64,000 bases of DNA from Takakia lepidozioides (GCA_030704615.1 CM060733.1:51026001-51090000); one strand, 5' to 3'; shown: positions 13,136 to 24,349, counted from the first letter of the stretch. The notes: generated by a model from the letters alone, not told the origin. Translations and numbers: made by a program.

Positions 13136-16100
13136 ATGGATTTTGTAATGTTGGATAGCCAGAGTGATTCCTGCGAGTCTGGTGATGAAGATGTCCATTT
13201 TGTATATGTAGGGTAATGCGATTGATTGATCTCTCCTGGATAAGTGGAAATTCAGTTTGATGGAGAGTTGAATAAACTACATCACTCATCACTCCGTGAT
13301 CATTTATGAGGAGAATGTATTACCGAAGAGTTCGAAATTATGTGTTGTTCAGTTTGTTTGAAGGAGGCTCTTCAGGCTTTGCTAGAATCTTCTTGTAGAT
13401 CAAGGATAGAAATTTGTCGTAGCGATGCGAGTCGGATCCCGATTCTCTTAAGTGAAAGGAAAGATCTGCACTCAAGTTTCTCAGGGGCGATGTGATTCAA
13501 TCCTGAATCAGCTGTGGAATTTCAGTTAAGTCGATTGAGGAAATGGAGAGAAAAGAAAGTACATGCTAAAGCGGCCTCCTGCTCTGATCTATACTTCTGG
13601 TCGTGGGGCGTCAATTTGACTGCACATCCAAAAATTCTTGCGGATCCTCCACCCGTGACTGTGTTATCCTGAATTGGTTGATAATTTTGTGTGCGGATGT
13701 GGCCCATTTAGGACACCTGTTTCACGTCATCAAATTTCACAAATTTTCACCTTTGGTGCCAAGCTCTTCGTATTCCTCACCTCATAAAATCTGCATCAGT
13801 ATCTGTCGAGATGAGTTTTAGCACAATGAATTCGCATATCCACGGAATGAGAAAGGGATGTGGAGGGCTTCTACCTTTAGCCTGATAGAAAAAGAAGCTC
13901 AAAATGAAGAAGGTTGGAAGTACCAAGACACAGGAGTTTCCTGCGTTTACAGCTACCGCAGGCGCTGCGATTGTCAATGAATTTGAAACGTACTTTCTCC
14001 TTCACATTCACGTTTGCTCTTTATGTTATTCCTAAGTTTCACAACGACATTCTTCCCATATGTTCGTCACAAAGAGAGGGATGATGCTGATGTACTCATT
14101 AGGCTACAGACCCAGTGGGAGCAGAAAAGGGGGAGTATTAATCTCAATTCTCAGCTAGCTGTACAGATGTAAAGCAGCAGTGGTATGATGCATCAAATGT
14201 AATGGGAAGTCGGTGGGAGTTGTGGCAGGTATGAGGACTATTTAGACAGTCAGATCACACCCACTGATCTCTTCTACCTGGAAGATCTCGAGCTTGCCCG
14301 CCAGCTTGTGGAAATGGGGTGCGTCTGTTGTCTGATCTTGGTCTAGCCGTTAGGCCAAACTTTCATTTATACTCACATTATTCTGTACAGTATCCACTGA
14401 AATTTTTGTAAATGTTGCATCTGTTCCACATGATCAGTATGACTCACGAGGAGGCCCTGGATAGACTGCTTCAGGTGTTGATCAGCAACTAAATGTTTTT
14501 GTCCAGGACTAGCAACCTCATTACCCTTTTTAGTGTAAGATATCTGTTGAAGCAACATTAAAGTCTTCGTTCTGTGCGTAACCATGACGAGACATATATG
14601 TAGAGGAACAAGGATTCATTGCCAAAAACAAATCCTGTTGTGTGTGAAAAAAACTGAACCTAAGATTGTGACAGGAAACAGGTACAGGAGCAATGCAGAG
14701 ATCATGTCAAGGGCTGATTTTGCCAATTTCAAGGAAGTCGCTGAGCAAGCTCGCTTGGCGGTATTTTTGCTCATAACGCTTCCGATCATTCCTCTCCCCT
14801 CTCGTTCCCATGTGCCCTCTCGGCCTCCAATGGACGTTATAAAGCACCATTTCATTTCTTTTCTTTTCTTTTCTTTCTCTTTCTTTCATGTCTCTTGATG
14901 CATGCTGAAATGGTCATTTTCTTTGTTCTAGCCTGTCCCGTAGGCCCTCGTTGCCCCCCCCACCCTCGGACGTCATAAAGTTGCTTCTTTAGAGCATTGC
15001 AGGCTTTGCAAAGGACGCCAAAGAAGCATTTCAGTGCTGAAAAGGATGTCTCCGGATATCCTCTCCTCCTGGTATTTCCTGTACTCAGAGGTCGTTTTCT
15101 CTTATGTTGTGATTTACTTGGCGCTTGGTAGGTAATAGCCCCCTCAACAGGACCAGTTCTTCGTTCCACACACTTCCTTCTGAACAGTATTGCTGCCAAA
15201 TCCTTGAACAAATCCTCCTGCAGAAGGGGAAGACAGTTGCTGCAGGTATATAAACGCCCAGTAACTTCAACCTGGACATGAAAAACTGAGAATGACTCGA
15301 CAATGTACTAGTCATGAAGGACTTACAATAGGTCGCATCCTTCACTGTGTAACAAATGAAATGAAATGGTACTTTATAACATCCGCGGTACTTTATAACA
15401 TTTTGTCCCAGAGCTTATGGGACAAAATGGAAGAAAGAAAACTCAAAGAAAACTGACCTGCCTGGACCTCAATAATTACCTGCATATGACAGTTCTTGAT
15501 TGTGACTTCTGATTAGAAGTGTAGATAATGTCAGAATGCAGTAGGGGGAGGTGTGATGGAGGTAGCATCTGTGCTCCTTACAGGCCTTGCAGGAGCGGGA
15601 GAAACCAGTTCGAGATGGAAAGCTGGCTGTATCTTTTAGTTTTCAAAGTTTCAAACTAGCCTTCGTTTTCCCAGAGCAAACAGGGTTCTTTTACTTTAAT
15701 CTGCTACCATGTACAGCAGACCTCTAGGACGTCTAGGGCTGCCAAGAGGACAGCTTTTTGCCATTGAGGTTGTCTGTTGAAAGCAAGTATCTATACTGTA
15801 ACCCAAGTTGGTGTGCATTCTGAAGCTTGTGGAAGAATCCCTACTGTACAAAGGTATGTTTCCTCATAAATATCTTTAGTCATTCCACATTAGTTCCTAC
15901 ACAACTGACAACAAAGCAGTGAGCTCCTAGACAGACATCTGCATCTTTTCACTAAGTTGTATTACCATCAGCTGCACATACTTCCTTCACTGCCAAGCTG
16001 TCAGACCATCATCTTCATCCGGGATTACAACAACAGGGGCCATGAGGTAATCCATCCATTGCGACCTCTCTGTGCTGAGAATGCTAATGGTATTTTATAA

Positions 16101-17929
16101 GGGCCATTGCTATCATTTTGCTCTGGCATCTTCAGTCAAACTTAAACCCGACAAACTCCATTGTTTATTTTCATCTCTTTGTATTTTTCTGTCTCCGTAT
16201 TAGTCAACAGGTTCTGTAGCCTTCAATTGCATGTTATGAAAAGCATTATCTTACTTCTTTCTTTCTCTTTCTGTGTAATTGGTGAGTGTTTTATTGCAAG
16301 AACACCCCAGCTCTAGCCCTCCCTCCCGGCCCCAGCATGATCATGCTTCCAGGAAAACCCAGAAAACACTACACAAATCTTGAATTGATTTCACAATTGG
16401 CCTGTAGAAGTACATATGAGGTTTATGGCCGAACCACTACTTTGCAGGTTTGTTCTGGAGATTTTCTGCAATATTTGAAACTGGCAGTTCTGGTATTTCG
16501 GGATGGACAGATATCAGGATACATTGATTACCACGAGCGCATGCAGACTGATGATTTGGAGCCTCTCTTTCTCCATAAACGCCGATTTCTTCCCAAGGCC
16601 TTTGACCTCTCCTACTATAACTGGTATTCTTGCAACCCTCATAATTCTTCCCACATTTGGTCTAAGATAGTATTTAGGGGTTCTATTCTCTTGAATTGCC
16701 ATTCGAAGGGAAGCTTGGTAGGGTAAATGAACTCAAAGAGTTGTCTCATGGAGTTCTTAATGCAACATAGGTGATAGTCTACTTCTAGCTCTTCTGTGAG
16801 TTCCTTAACCTTGTCATAGATGTAAAGCATAAGGTTGCAATACATCTATGGGTAGCTCAGTTTGGAGAAGGTAGCTTTTCATGGAATCTCTCCACGATAC
16901 ATCCTCATATGAATGAAAGGTCACAAAGTGCGAGGGAGGTCTTGAAAGTCTATAACAGGGTTGACAAGCCCATGGCAGGGAAACTAAGATTGCAGTGGCC
17001 ACAGGAACAGCCAACTGGCAGGTATGCTGTATTATGCGACACACTGCAGCTCTTTCAAATATGTGTGTGTTCCATCATCAGGGTCATTGCTTTGCAAGAT
17101 AACCTTGGAGAGTTGCTGGCATATTTTACTCTTCGTCTAGTAGCATACGGTTGCCTGTCGGAACTCACTGCTCACTGTCTCTAAGTTCCTCACTTGTTTT
17201 GTCATAGATTGATGTTGTTCCTTACTCACCTGGAAGATTTGACGAGTAAACGAGAGGGAAAGAGGTGCACATATATTGATGACAATTACAAGATGCTTGT
17301 ATGTACCATTTTACATGTGAATGTGTGCAGTCTGTATGCAACTTCATATCTGACCTGTATTGTCATGCCCGTTTCAGGTGATTGCTGAAGACGAGACAGG
17401 AGTCTTGTTCAAAAACAAGAAAGACCGCAAAGTTTTGAATGTATGGGCTGTCATCATGTGAATTTCCCAGCTTGGAAAGACTACTTAGCAAGAAGGCATC
17501 CTTTTTTGGCTGGGCTTCCGTCGCTTTCTAAATGTACACCTAAGAAAAACCTTAGTGATCAAGTTCAAGTAACATTCTCATCTTTGTCAATGAGTGTTTG
17601 CTTTAGTTGCTAACTAACTCCGTATTTTGACATGTGTGCAGGTGAATCCAACAATCGCAATTCCTGGAGATAACTCCACTCGGACTGTGGTTACTTTCTG
17701 AACTCTAGCCTTTGACTGCAGTGCTATTCTGGTTGGGTCGTCGAAAACTGATTTACCTTGTTAGCACTACTCCTATGTCGTTGCAATTATCTCACTTCTC
17801 TGCGGTTTCGAGTTGTCGGCATCTGATGTATAGCAGTAGGCTGAAGGCATCAATGGCAATTTGCAGATTAATTCAGGGGAGTATAAGCAAGTTGTGTTGT
17901 TTGACCATGTCACACGGAGAAAGCTGTGA
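13136..17929 (+). CDS. CFAP299: CFAP299 (C4orf22 family) cilia/flagella-associated protein, 10 exons
   Basis: Exons read by eye: 13136-13212, 14229-14318, 14682-14760, 15003-15071, 15188-15245, 16488-16623, 17265-17298, 17378-17440, 17642-17689, 17867-17929. All phases join and give about 238 aa; animal CFAP299 is about 233 aa. Family-diagnostic blocks are present in order: [86 protein letters not shown], and the C-terminus [16 protein letters not shown]. The family occurs in organisms with motile cilia and is tied to sperm flagella in animals. The weakest junction is exon 7, whose acceptor (AAAGAG before 17265) lacks a pyrimidine tract. ATG 13136 is tentative because 13082 and 13118 are also in frame. 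It converges on the DUF1499 gene. Confidence 0.88.
14820..14885 (+). repeat. (CATTT)n-tailed motif copy in CFAP299 intron 3
   Basis: GGACGTTATAAAGCACCATT is followed by CATTTCTTTTC repeats between 14833 and 14885. It matches the motif at 52390 almost exactly and lies between CFAP299 exons 3 and 4. Confidence 0.6.
15350..15412 (+). repeat. (GAAAT)n-tailed motif copy in CFAP299 intron 5
   Basis: Two AAATG units followed by GGTACTTTATAACATCCGCGG. The piece GGTACTTTATAACAT then repeats directly after CCGC. Its orientation is opposite to the copy at 14820. Confidence 0.6.
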
Positions 17930-18262
17930 AGGTAGGTGTCCTGAAAAGGTTCAGACAGGATTCAAGATGCAGAGGAATCAGCTCAGTTTCAGTGCAAGGA
18001 GCTGCCTTGGTCACTTTGTAAAATTTTAACTGTGAGACCATCTCCTAAACAAAAAGATGTGGACAATAAATCACCTAGTGCATGGAAGGCCAAACCATAG
18101 AAGTTCCTGCCTTTGAGAAGATAAGGGTTTGCATCTGAGAGAGAGCAAATTATATCGGAAAGGTGGGAAGTAAAACAAGACATTCTAGTATTCCAGATAA
18201 ACAAATAACAAGCCAGATTAGATTAACAGTTAGTTCCATTACCAAGTAAAAGACGAACCAAT
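17930..18262. other. Intergenic gap between convergent CFAP299 and DUF1499 genes
   Basis: These 333 bp hold the 3' flanks of two convergent genes. I see no further open frame, RNA gene or repeat. Confidence 0.6.
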
Positions 18263-20482
18263 CTAGTCTGTCGCCTCAAAGCTAGGGGCAGTCCAACTCA
18301 GCTTGTCTTCCAAGATCTTTATGTGCTTTTCTTGGGTCCCAAAATCACCTATAGGAGTAGTAAAAGGGTACACATAGACCACTTTCATGGCCATGGATCT
18401 GTACGTTACCACATCATCTCTGACCAGGAATTCCATCACATCGCGGCCCAGGAATCCATCCACTTCAACCTCCAGGTAGTGGCCTGCCCTTGTCCCTGTG
18501 GATGACAAAAAGCAAAGATGTTAATACCGGTGACATCATATCACTATCAAAACTCCCTGTCACCACTACTGAAGGCCGCTGAAGGTAAAGCATGTCAGAC
18601 AACAATCCAAACCAGGTGCAAGCTACTCACCCTTGAGAATGTTAGGAATGACGATGAGAATCATGGAGATGTAAGCTCACCATCAGAAACCTCCTTGAGC
18701 TTGACAATCTCGGGATTCTTTTGAGTTGCAATTATAGTGCTCTCAATTTTCTGCAACCACACGAGGGAGACGTGTACCCATCAGGCTTCGCTTACCAAAT
18801 CCTTGTGGTCACAGACCCTGTACCCGTGGAGACAAATGAGGAGAAATGAGGGGCTTAGTACAGTCATGAAAGAGCCTTGCAGTGCCATTACCTTTGTAAA
18901 TGAGCCTAGGAACAGAGGCCAAGTAACATGGAATTCCTCAAGTGCTTCATAAAGAGAGACAATATACTCATGAGACGACATTTGCCTTAGCCTTGTGGCC
19001 ATAGACCCCGCACCCAGTTTGGGTGGAACAAGAGGGAACAGACACTACCTTTGTGAGGGGCTCACTCCAGTAGTGCGACTTACCTTCGGGCTTTCTAGAG
19101 GAAGAGAGAGAGAAAGGGTTGGTCTGATTCATTTGCTTCAAAAGAAACCGGACGTGTAACAAAAATTTACAACAGCTCTGTTCTTCTTCAGTAACTCTTT
19201 TGGAAATGGCGACACTAGACTTTGGCCATGGCCACAGATAAAGGGGAAGAACTGATTGAATGGGTTAGCTACAGAGGGCCTTTCCAGCCCAAACAAGCCC
19301 ATCCTTATGCTCATAGCTGCATAGCTGCTGGAGGAGGTTTGCAGTGCTAGTAGTCCACCCAAACATTCACCACAAATTGCTACCTTGCAAGAAAAAGAGG
19401 AAGAGAACTGCACACCTTGATGGCAGTGAGCGAGCTCGAGGGTGGAATGCGCCATGGAACTGCATAAGCTGCATTACTGGAGGAAGTTGAGACACAATTT
19501 GGGTTGATGTCGGAAGGGCATGGCCGAATCCGCCTGTCAATTCACACAACACCCTCATGTATAGCAGGCCCCAAGACTACCCTTCCACTTCCCTCCAGCC
19601 AGACTATCAGCTGGCGCCCACCCTTCAAGAGAGAACCATCCCATTGTATGTGTATGGCTGTGAACTTCAAGGCTTTCTTTTGGCTTTTGAGCCTCCACAT
19701 TTACATCTGAAGCTTTTCAGCTGAGAACACTACCAAGGCCTCCTGTAATGGTCACCAGCAACACTGTGACCTCTTCTGTGTGGAAGCCTCCTAACTTGTT
19801 TTCAAGTCTGAGCGCATTCCATCTCATACTTCAGCATCACTCGCAGAGACACAGACTTCATGCAATTGCCCGGATTGCTTACCAAATTGTGGAGTCAGAC
19901 TTAGGTGAAGAACATGTTAGTGTGGGTTTCTGCTGCAGAGGGACCAAACAACAGCTTGCTCGAAGGAGCAGATAATTTGGAGGGTGCTCACCCTTTCAGG
20001 AGGCCAAGCTGCAACCGATCGGACTGTGAGTAAGGCGTCACAGCTGTTTCTGCCATGGCCATCTTTGGGATCCCAAAAGCACTCCACATTAAAGAGGCAG
20101 TCGCCAGCAAGGTACACGTCACCTTCCTCAAACTGGCAGCATTGCTCTCCCAGCTCCCATGCTCATCCTGCCCCACCCTGTCCCATGTGTCCTTGACTTC
20201 CTCATCGGTGCTGAATTCGGAAACATCAACACAAGAACGTCTAGACCTCGCAACCTGGTGATTGGGCTTGAGTTTGTGGGTGACATCAGCTATCCGAAGC
20301 GAGCTGATTCTGGGGTGATAGAGACAGACAGATGGAGAGGGTCCAGGGGTGACGATGGTCGTGATCACATCAAGATGCCGCATTGCTTGGAAAACCCAAC
20401 ATCCAAACACTATCACAGCTCCACTTAGTCCCCAAATAGGATAACGGACCAGGGCACGGACACCATACCTCTGGCTTTCCAT
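18263..20482 (-). CDS. DUF1499 family protein, probably plastid/thylakoid-lumen targeted
   Basis: Four exons on the minus strand (20482-19992, 19533-19416, 18750-18681, 18495-18263) join in phase and encode about 303 aa from ATG 20482, or 270 aa from the in-frame ATG 20383. A TAG sits two codons before 20482. DUF1499 features: GRIRPCPSDINPNCVSTSSS, AYAVPWRIPP, KEVSDGTRAGHYLEVEVDGF, RDDVVTYRSM and QEKHIKILEDKLSW. The N-terminal region is Ser/Arg-rich and is followed by a hydrophobic stretch ending FGIPKMAMA-ET, an AxA-type lumenal cleavage site, about 30 residues before the domain. This suggests import into the plastid and then the thylakoid lumen. The biochemical role of plant DUF1499 proteins is not established here. 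Intron 2 carries a LINE-related fragment. Confidence 0.85.
18945..19100 (-). mobile_element. Retroelement fragment with MATRLRQ reading frame, in DUF1499 intron 2
   Basis: The minus strand reads GAGCCCCTCACAAAGGTAGT, then a CCCAAACTGGGTGC block, then ATGGCCACAAGGCTAAGGCA (MATRLRQ), SSHEYI and so on. The same blocks occur at 52150-52210 and 52470-52560 (plus) and 53085-53140 (minus). It is a dispersed repeat inside a host intron. Confidence 0.55.
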
Positions 20483-20784
20483 AATCTATGTGTAAGATCT
20501 CGAGCAGACTCATTCTAATTAGGAAAAGGGAGCAAGATAATAAATATTCTTTGGTTGGGTGAACTACCGTAATGGAATTTGAAGCGTTCAAAGGTACAGG
20601 GCCAGCTTTTTTGGCCCCTAATGATAGATTGGACAGGTCCAACACCATGTCGTGGAGGACCAACAGCCGGAGAATCTAGGCCTAACATGAGCAGGAAAAT
20701 GGGCATATGGGTTGGGATTTTAGGGCAGGTCGAGTTGCTTTTTGTCATAGCTCTTGCTCTGTTTCTCTTTCTTGGGTTCTTGCA
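20483..20784. other. Upstream flank of DUF1499 gene
   Basis: This holds the probable 5' flank of the minus-strand DUF1499 gene. Overlapping short open frames on both strands show no recognisable domain. No clear TATA box was found. Confidence 0.5.
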
Positions 20785-20942
20785 CTTGAGCAGGTAGCCC
20801 AGTGGTTGGGTGTTTGTGCCTTGCCTGTGCACAACCTAGGTGATCCTGGGTTCAATCCTTCAACATGTGCCTTCAACATGTGCCATTGGGCCCTCCATGG
20901 CCCGTGTGTTGAGCAGTAGGCTCTGTAAATTCACTGGACGTT
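20785..20942 (+). mobile_element. tRNA-derived SINE, family 1, copy 1
   Basis: It has RNA polymerase III internal promoter elements: A-box TAGCCCAGTGG (20795-20805) and B-box GGTTCAATCC (20849-20858). The body, GGGCCCTCCATGGCCCGTGT then GTTGAGCAGTAGGCTC, matches copies at 28461-28640 and 59156-59347. The other copies end GTTAAAGAAACTTTATC plus TTATC repeats. Here the end is interrupted after GGACGTTA by an AT-rich insertion, and the tail resumes at about 21483. TTCAACATGTGCC is duplicated internally. Confidence 0.8.
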
Positions 20943-21482
20943 AACCCCTAAATGCCCAAGAGGCCCTACAATGGCTTCTCTCTGGTCAAACTTAGTTTTC
21001 ACTTTGAAAAATATATTTTTTGCATTTGAGTTGAACTAACAAAGTAAAGATAATCAAGTCTAGTCTCTATTCCACTTTACGAGTCATCAAAATTCCAATT
21101 ATTGAATCTTTTATAGCAATTACCAATTCAATGGGTCAAGAGCCAATTTTGTTCTTCAGCATAGTTTTTCTATCGAATTTTTCAACTTAAGAACTTTTTT
21201 TACTTTTAAATATACTAAAGTGTTTTTCATTGTGATTTACACCCAAGGTAAAATTTTCATAAATTATGGATACTTATTGTAATTGATATGATTTTTCGAA
21301 GACATTAAGCTTAAGAAAATCATAATATTTCACTTTTAATGAGACAATTCTGAAAACTTCAAGATTTATAGTAAACATATAGGTTCATCTATGAAAAATA
21401 TTTAAAAAAAAACAATTCTCAAATTCAAGAGCTAGAGATCGAATTTTGACTACATTGAGAATTGCGTGGTCCTTTAGGGGTT
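20943..21482. mobile_element. AT-rich insertion with short inverted ends, splitting a SINE tail
   Basis: The 540-bp AT-rich segment begins AACCCCTAAA (20943-20952) and ends TTTAGGGGTT (21473-21482), a perfect 10-bp terminal inverted repeat. The flanking sequence rejoins to the SINE consensus (GGACGTTA before, CAAAAAAACTTTATC after). It has no open frame and is probably a small non-autonomous DNA element. I could not identify a clear target-site duplication. Confidence 0.5.
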
Positions 21483-21589
21483 TCAAAAAAACTTTATCTT
21501 TATCTTGGCAGGAGACGATTTATGGTTGGAGACGAGATTTTTTTAATATTTTTCATCGATGAACCTATATGTTTACTATAAATCTTGAA
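21358..21589. repeat. Long inverted repeat (about 52-bp arms)
   Basis: Arm 21358-21410 (TTCAAGATTTATAGTAAACA then TATAGGTTCATC...) is the reverse complement of 21537-21589, apart from one mismatch and one or two bases in the A run. The loop is about 126 bp and contains the resumed SINE tail. A transcript through it would fold into a long hairpin. Confidence 0.7.
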
Positions 21590-21689
21590 TATCCACTTAA
21601 ATCTTGAATATACACTTACACAAATATGTATCTCTTATGAACTTATAGATGTACGCTTAACACCCACTAAACTACGTCATATATTTTAT

Positions 21690-22050
21690 ATGATATATGT
21701 ATGGAATTTTGACATCCAATGCAACATTAACCGACATTCTTAAAGCAAATTTTGCATACTTCCACATATGTGTATGGCTGAATGTGTGCAAATGTGTTGT
21801 ACACTTTTGACATTATGTATGAAATATCAACATGTTGTGTAATACTAGCCTACTTAAATGACACTTCTAAGACAATTTGTGCACATTGTCTTGAATGTAT
21901 ATGGCTCAATGCTTGACAATATGCTATATACTTTTGTCAATATGTATGAAATATCATCATGCAATACAATACTTGCCTACTTAAATGACCCTCCCCAATC
22001 ATATTTTTACATATATTTGCATATGTGTATGGATTAATCTGATTTGAGAT
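21690..22050. repeat. Diverged AT-rich direct repeats
   Basis: Blocks such as ATTATGTATGAAATATCA, CCTACTTAAATGACACTTCT and GAATGTATATGGCT recur about every 110-130 bp with many changes (for example near 21814 and 21940). No coding potential is seen. Confidence 0.5.
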
Positions 22051-22052
22051 GT

Positions 22053-22606
22053 ATGAAAGATGGGGATCTCATATATGACACTAAGTGACACTTACTACAT
22101 GACACTTCTAAACCCACTATGTGCAATCAGTGTGCATAGCTTAATATACCAAAATATATCATTGATTTTTCTAAGTATGTGAGATGAAATTTGGATATCC
22201 ACACCAATACTAACCCACTTAAACGACATTCTTAGACATATTACTTGTACATTATACATATAAATATTCGTCAATGAAGCTATGCCAATGTATATACTAA
22301 TATAAATTTGTATAAGCCTATTCTTAATGTATGAAAGATGGGGATCTCTGATATGACACTAAGTGACACTTACATGACACTTCTAAACCCACTATGTGCA
22401 ATCAGTGTGCATAGCTTAATATACCAAAATATATCATTGATTTTTCTAAGTATGTGAGATGAAATTTGGATATCCACACCAATACTAACCCACTTAAATG
22501 ACATTCTTAGACATATTACTTGTACATTATGCATATAAATATTCGTCAATGAAGCTATGACGATGTATATACTAATATAAATTTGTATAAGCCTATACTT
22601 AATGTA
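22053..22606. repeat. 278-bp tandem duplication
   Basis: ATGAAAGATGGGGATCTC at 22053 recurs at 22331. The following about 275 bp match closely in order (GTGACACTTAC, CCCACTATGTGCAATCAGTG, GATATCCACACCAATACTAA, ATATTCGTCAATGAAGCTAT). The second copy ends near 22606. Confidence 0.8.
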
Positions 22607-22721
22607 TTACAACCACGATTCATACATTGATACATATGATCAATTGTATCTTCAATTCACACATTATACCATTAATGTTTAGAGCATCGTGCTCTCTTAC
22701 AATGGTCTACCAAGCCATGGT

Positions 22722-23030
22722 TCACTTACACAAATAGATGAAGCTCAAATAATTCATCTGTCGGCCTCTCTTCCCTCCTCTACCTCTTTTCCCTCCTTTC
22801 CCACCACCTTTTGGGGTTGATCTCAATGTCTTTTTCACCCCTAGTGTTGGTAATGTACAGCTACAAGTTGCTATGTCGGCATTGGGCACCGGGACAACCA
22901 CAAGTTGGTTAACCCGTATCTCTTTCGTTGCATCATCTTCTCTCATTTTAGCCCGCTCCCGGGCCTCCCGCACTTTGCGAGGATGCATCAATTGTCATTT
23001 CCCAACCTTCCTACCTCTTATCTTTTTCTT
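22722..23030 (-). pseudogene. Basic Lys/Arg/Gly-rich frame continuing downstream of the unknown gene at 23.0-23.7 kb
   Basis: Reading in the same frame past the TGA at 23033-23031 gives KKKIRGRKVGK, a second TGA, then QLMHPRKVREARERAKMRED and a Gly/Lys/Arg-rich tail (GGGKGGKRGRGGKRGR). The smooth basic composition across both stops suggests a once longer ORF broken by two stops, or a missed intron. No domain is recognised. Confidence 0.35.
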
Positions 23031-23675
23031 TCACTCTTCTTCATCTTCCCATAAGAGCTTAGCGTAAAAATAATCATTTGCTTCGAGAACAAAGCCAAGA
23101 GCCTTCGCATGTTCGTCCAACCCCTCATCCCAATCGTTCTCTACACAAACAATGTACTAGAATGTTCAATGCACTTCCACTGCAATGGATAATGTAATCA
23201 CATGAAGCAAACAAACATTAATAAACAATTAAAATCTTGAACATGAATCATACTTACCACTGAAGAGGTCAATGATGTACTCCACCATCTTTTGTTCATG
23301 AGAATTTTGAAGAGACCGGCGGTAATCCTCTAGACCCGTGCGGATGAGCTTGATAAACCAATGGTCATAGGTGGTGACGGGAGGCACCAAAGTATGGTGA
23401 TGCTTGGTGCGCAACCCCTTCAAACAGTCAAGAAACCCCGCACACATTGCCCGCACCAATTCACATTCATCCACATCCACCTTCATGTCACCCGGCTTAT
23501 CAACCGTATTTCTTTCATGCTCAAACTTGAAATTGATTTGCACGTCAATGCGTTTAAAAGCATTACGTCGTGCTTTGGCCTCATTCTCCTCAACCTTATT
23601 TGCCCTCCTTGCATTCTTTTGGCTTTCATCTCTAGTCCACTTCTTCTTTGCACTCTTTTTTGCACAAGGAGCCAT
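23031..23675 (-). CDS. Unknown two-exon gene, about 175 aa
   Basis: Exon 1 is 23675-23258 and exon 2 is 23140-23031. The intron has a strong GTAAGTA donor and a GTTTGTGTAG acceptor, and the phase is kept. The product starts MAPCAKKSAKKKWTRDESQ. It has a charged Lys/Arg/Glu-rich N-terminus of about 45 residues, a mixed middle with VDVDECELVRAMCAGFLDCL and HHTLVPPVTTYDHWFIKLIR, and an acidic C-terminus ending LLWEDEEE. A real intron and balanced composition argue for a coding gene. I do not recognise the family. It lies in AT-rich repeat territory, so it could be transposon-encoded or captured. Confidence 0.5.
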
Positions 23676-24349
23676 GGATCCTAACAACAAAGCGTGCATA
23701 GAATTAAATGGCAATTCAAGCAAAACCTCATATAGGAAAGTTAAGAAAAAAGTAAGAAAACAACTTTAACCTTATGGAACTTAGTGTGAAAGTGTCATTT
23801 TTTTATGTTACCATCATAGCTCAATTGATATTATAGATGCTTATGCCTCATTCAAACCTTATAGAAAACCTTAACATGACATTTATGCATATTCTAAACA
23901 CTCAACACAAAAAGAGATCAAGTTAGCCGGATGTTCATGGGTTTCTCCCTTTATCCGATTTTTAGGGTTTAATCATTTCCAATCAAAGATAGCTTAAATT
24001 ATTAAAAAAATAGGTACATTAAGATTGAAGTATGCACTTTTGCTAACATAGAAACTCTAAGCTTGACCTCAACACATATGTCATCCACTTAAGAGTACAA
24101 AATGTATGCAAGCTCTACCATCTTTAAACCACATGTAAGCACAAAGAAGGGGGAATGAAAACATACCTCAAGTTGCATAGAGGGCGATCCAAAACCTTAA
24201 GCAATAAGACACCCTAAAGAACCATTAGCCCTTATGCTTCTAAAGTATTGGAATCCCTAATTTTGAGTATTTTATCTTGAAAGTAGATGGCTCAATCTGC
24301 CTCAGCCATCCACATTTGAGGCAATGTATGCCTAACAAGTCACAAGCAT

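Noticed and set aside
15151-15187. Earlier acceptor (CCCTCAACAG) for CFAP299 exon 5
   Set aside because: It runs into an immediate TGA in the required phase; the acceptor before 15188 keeps phase to both neighbours.
17205-17264. Extended CFAP299 exon 7 starting at the TCATAG acceptor
   Set aside because: Joined to exon 6 it creates a TGA at the split Trp codon. The acceptor before 17265 restores Trp, although its sequence is poor.
23361-23769. Plus-strand ORFs over 100 codons
   Set aside because: They are antisense shadows of the spliced minus-strand gene at 23031-23675, rich in Ser/Leu/Phe from AT-rich antisense codons.
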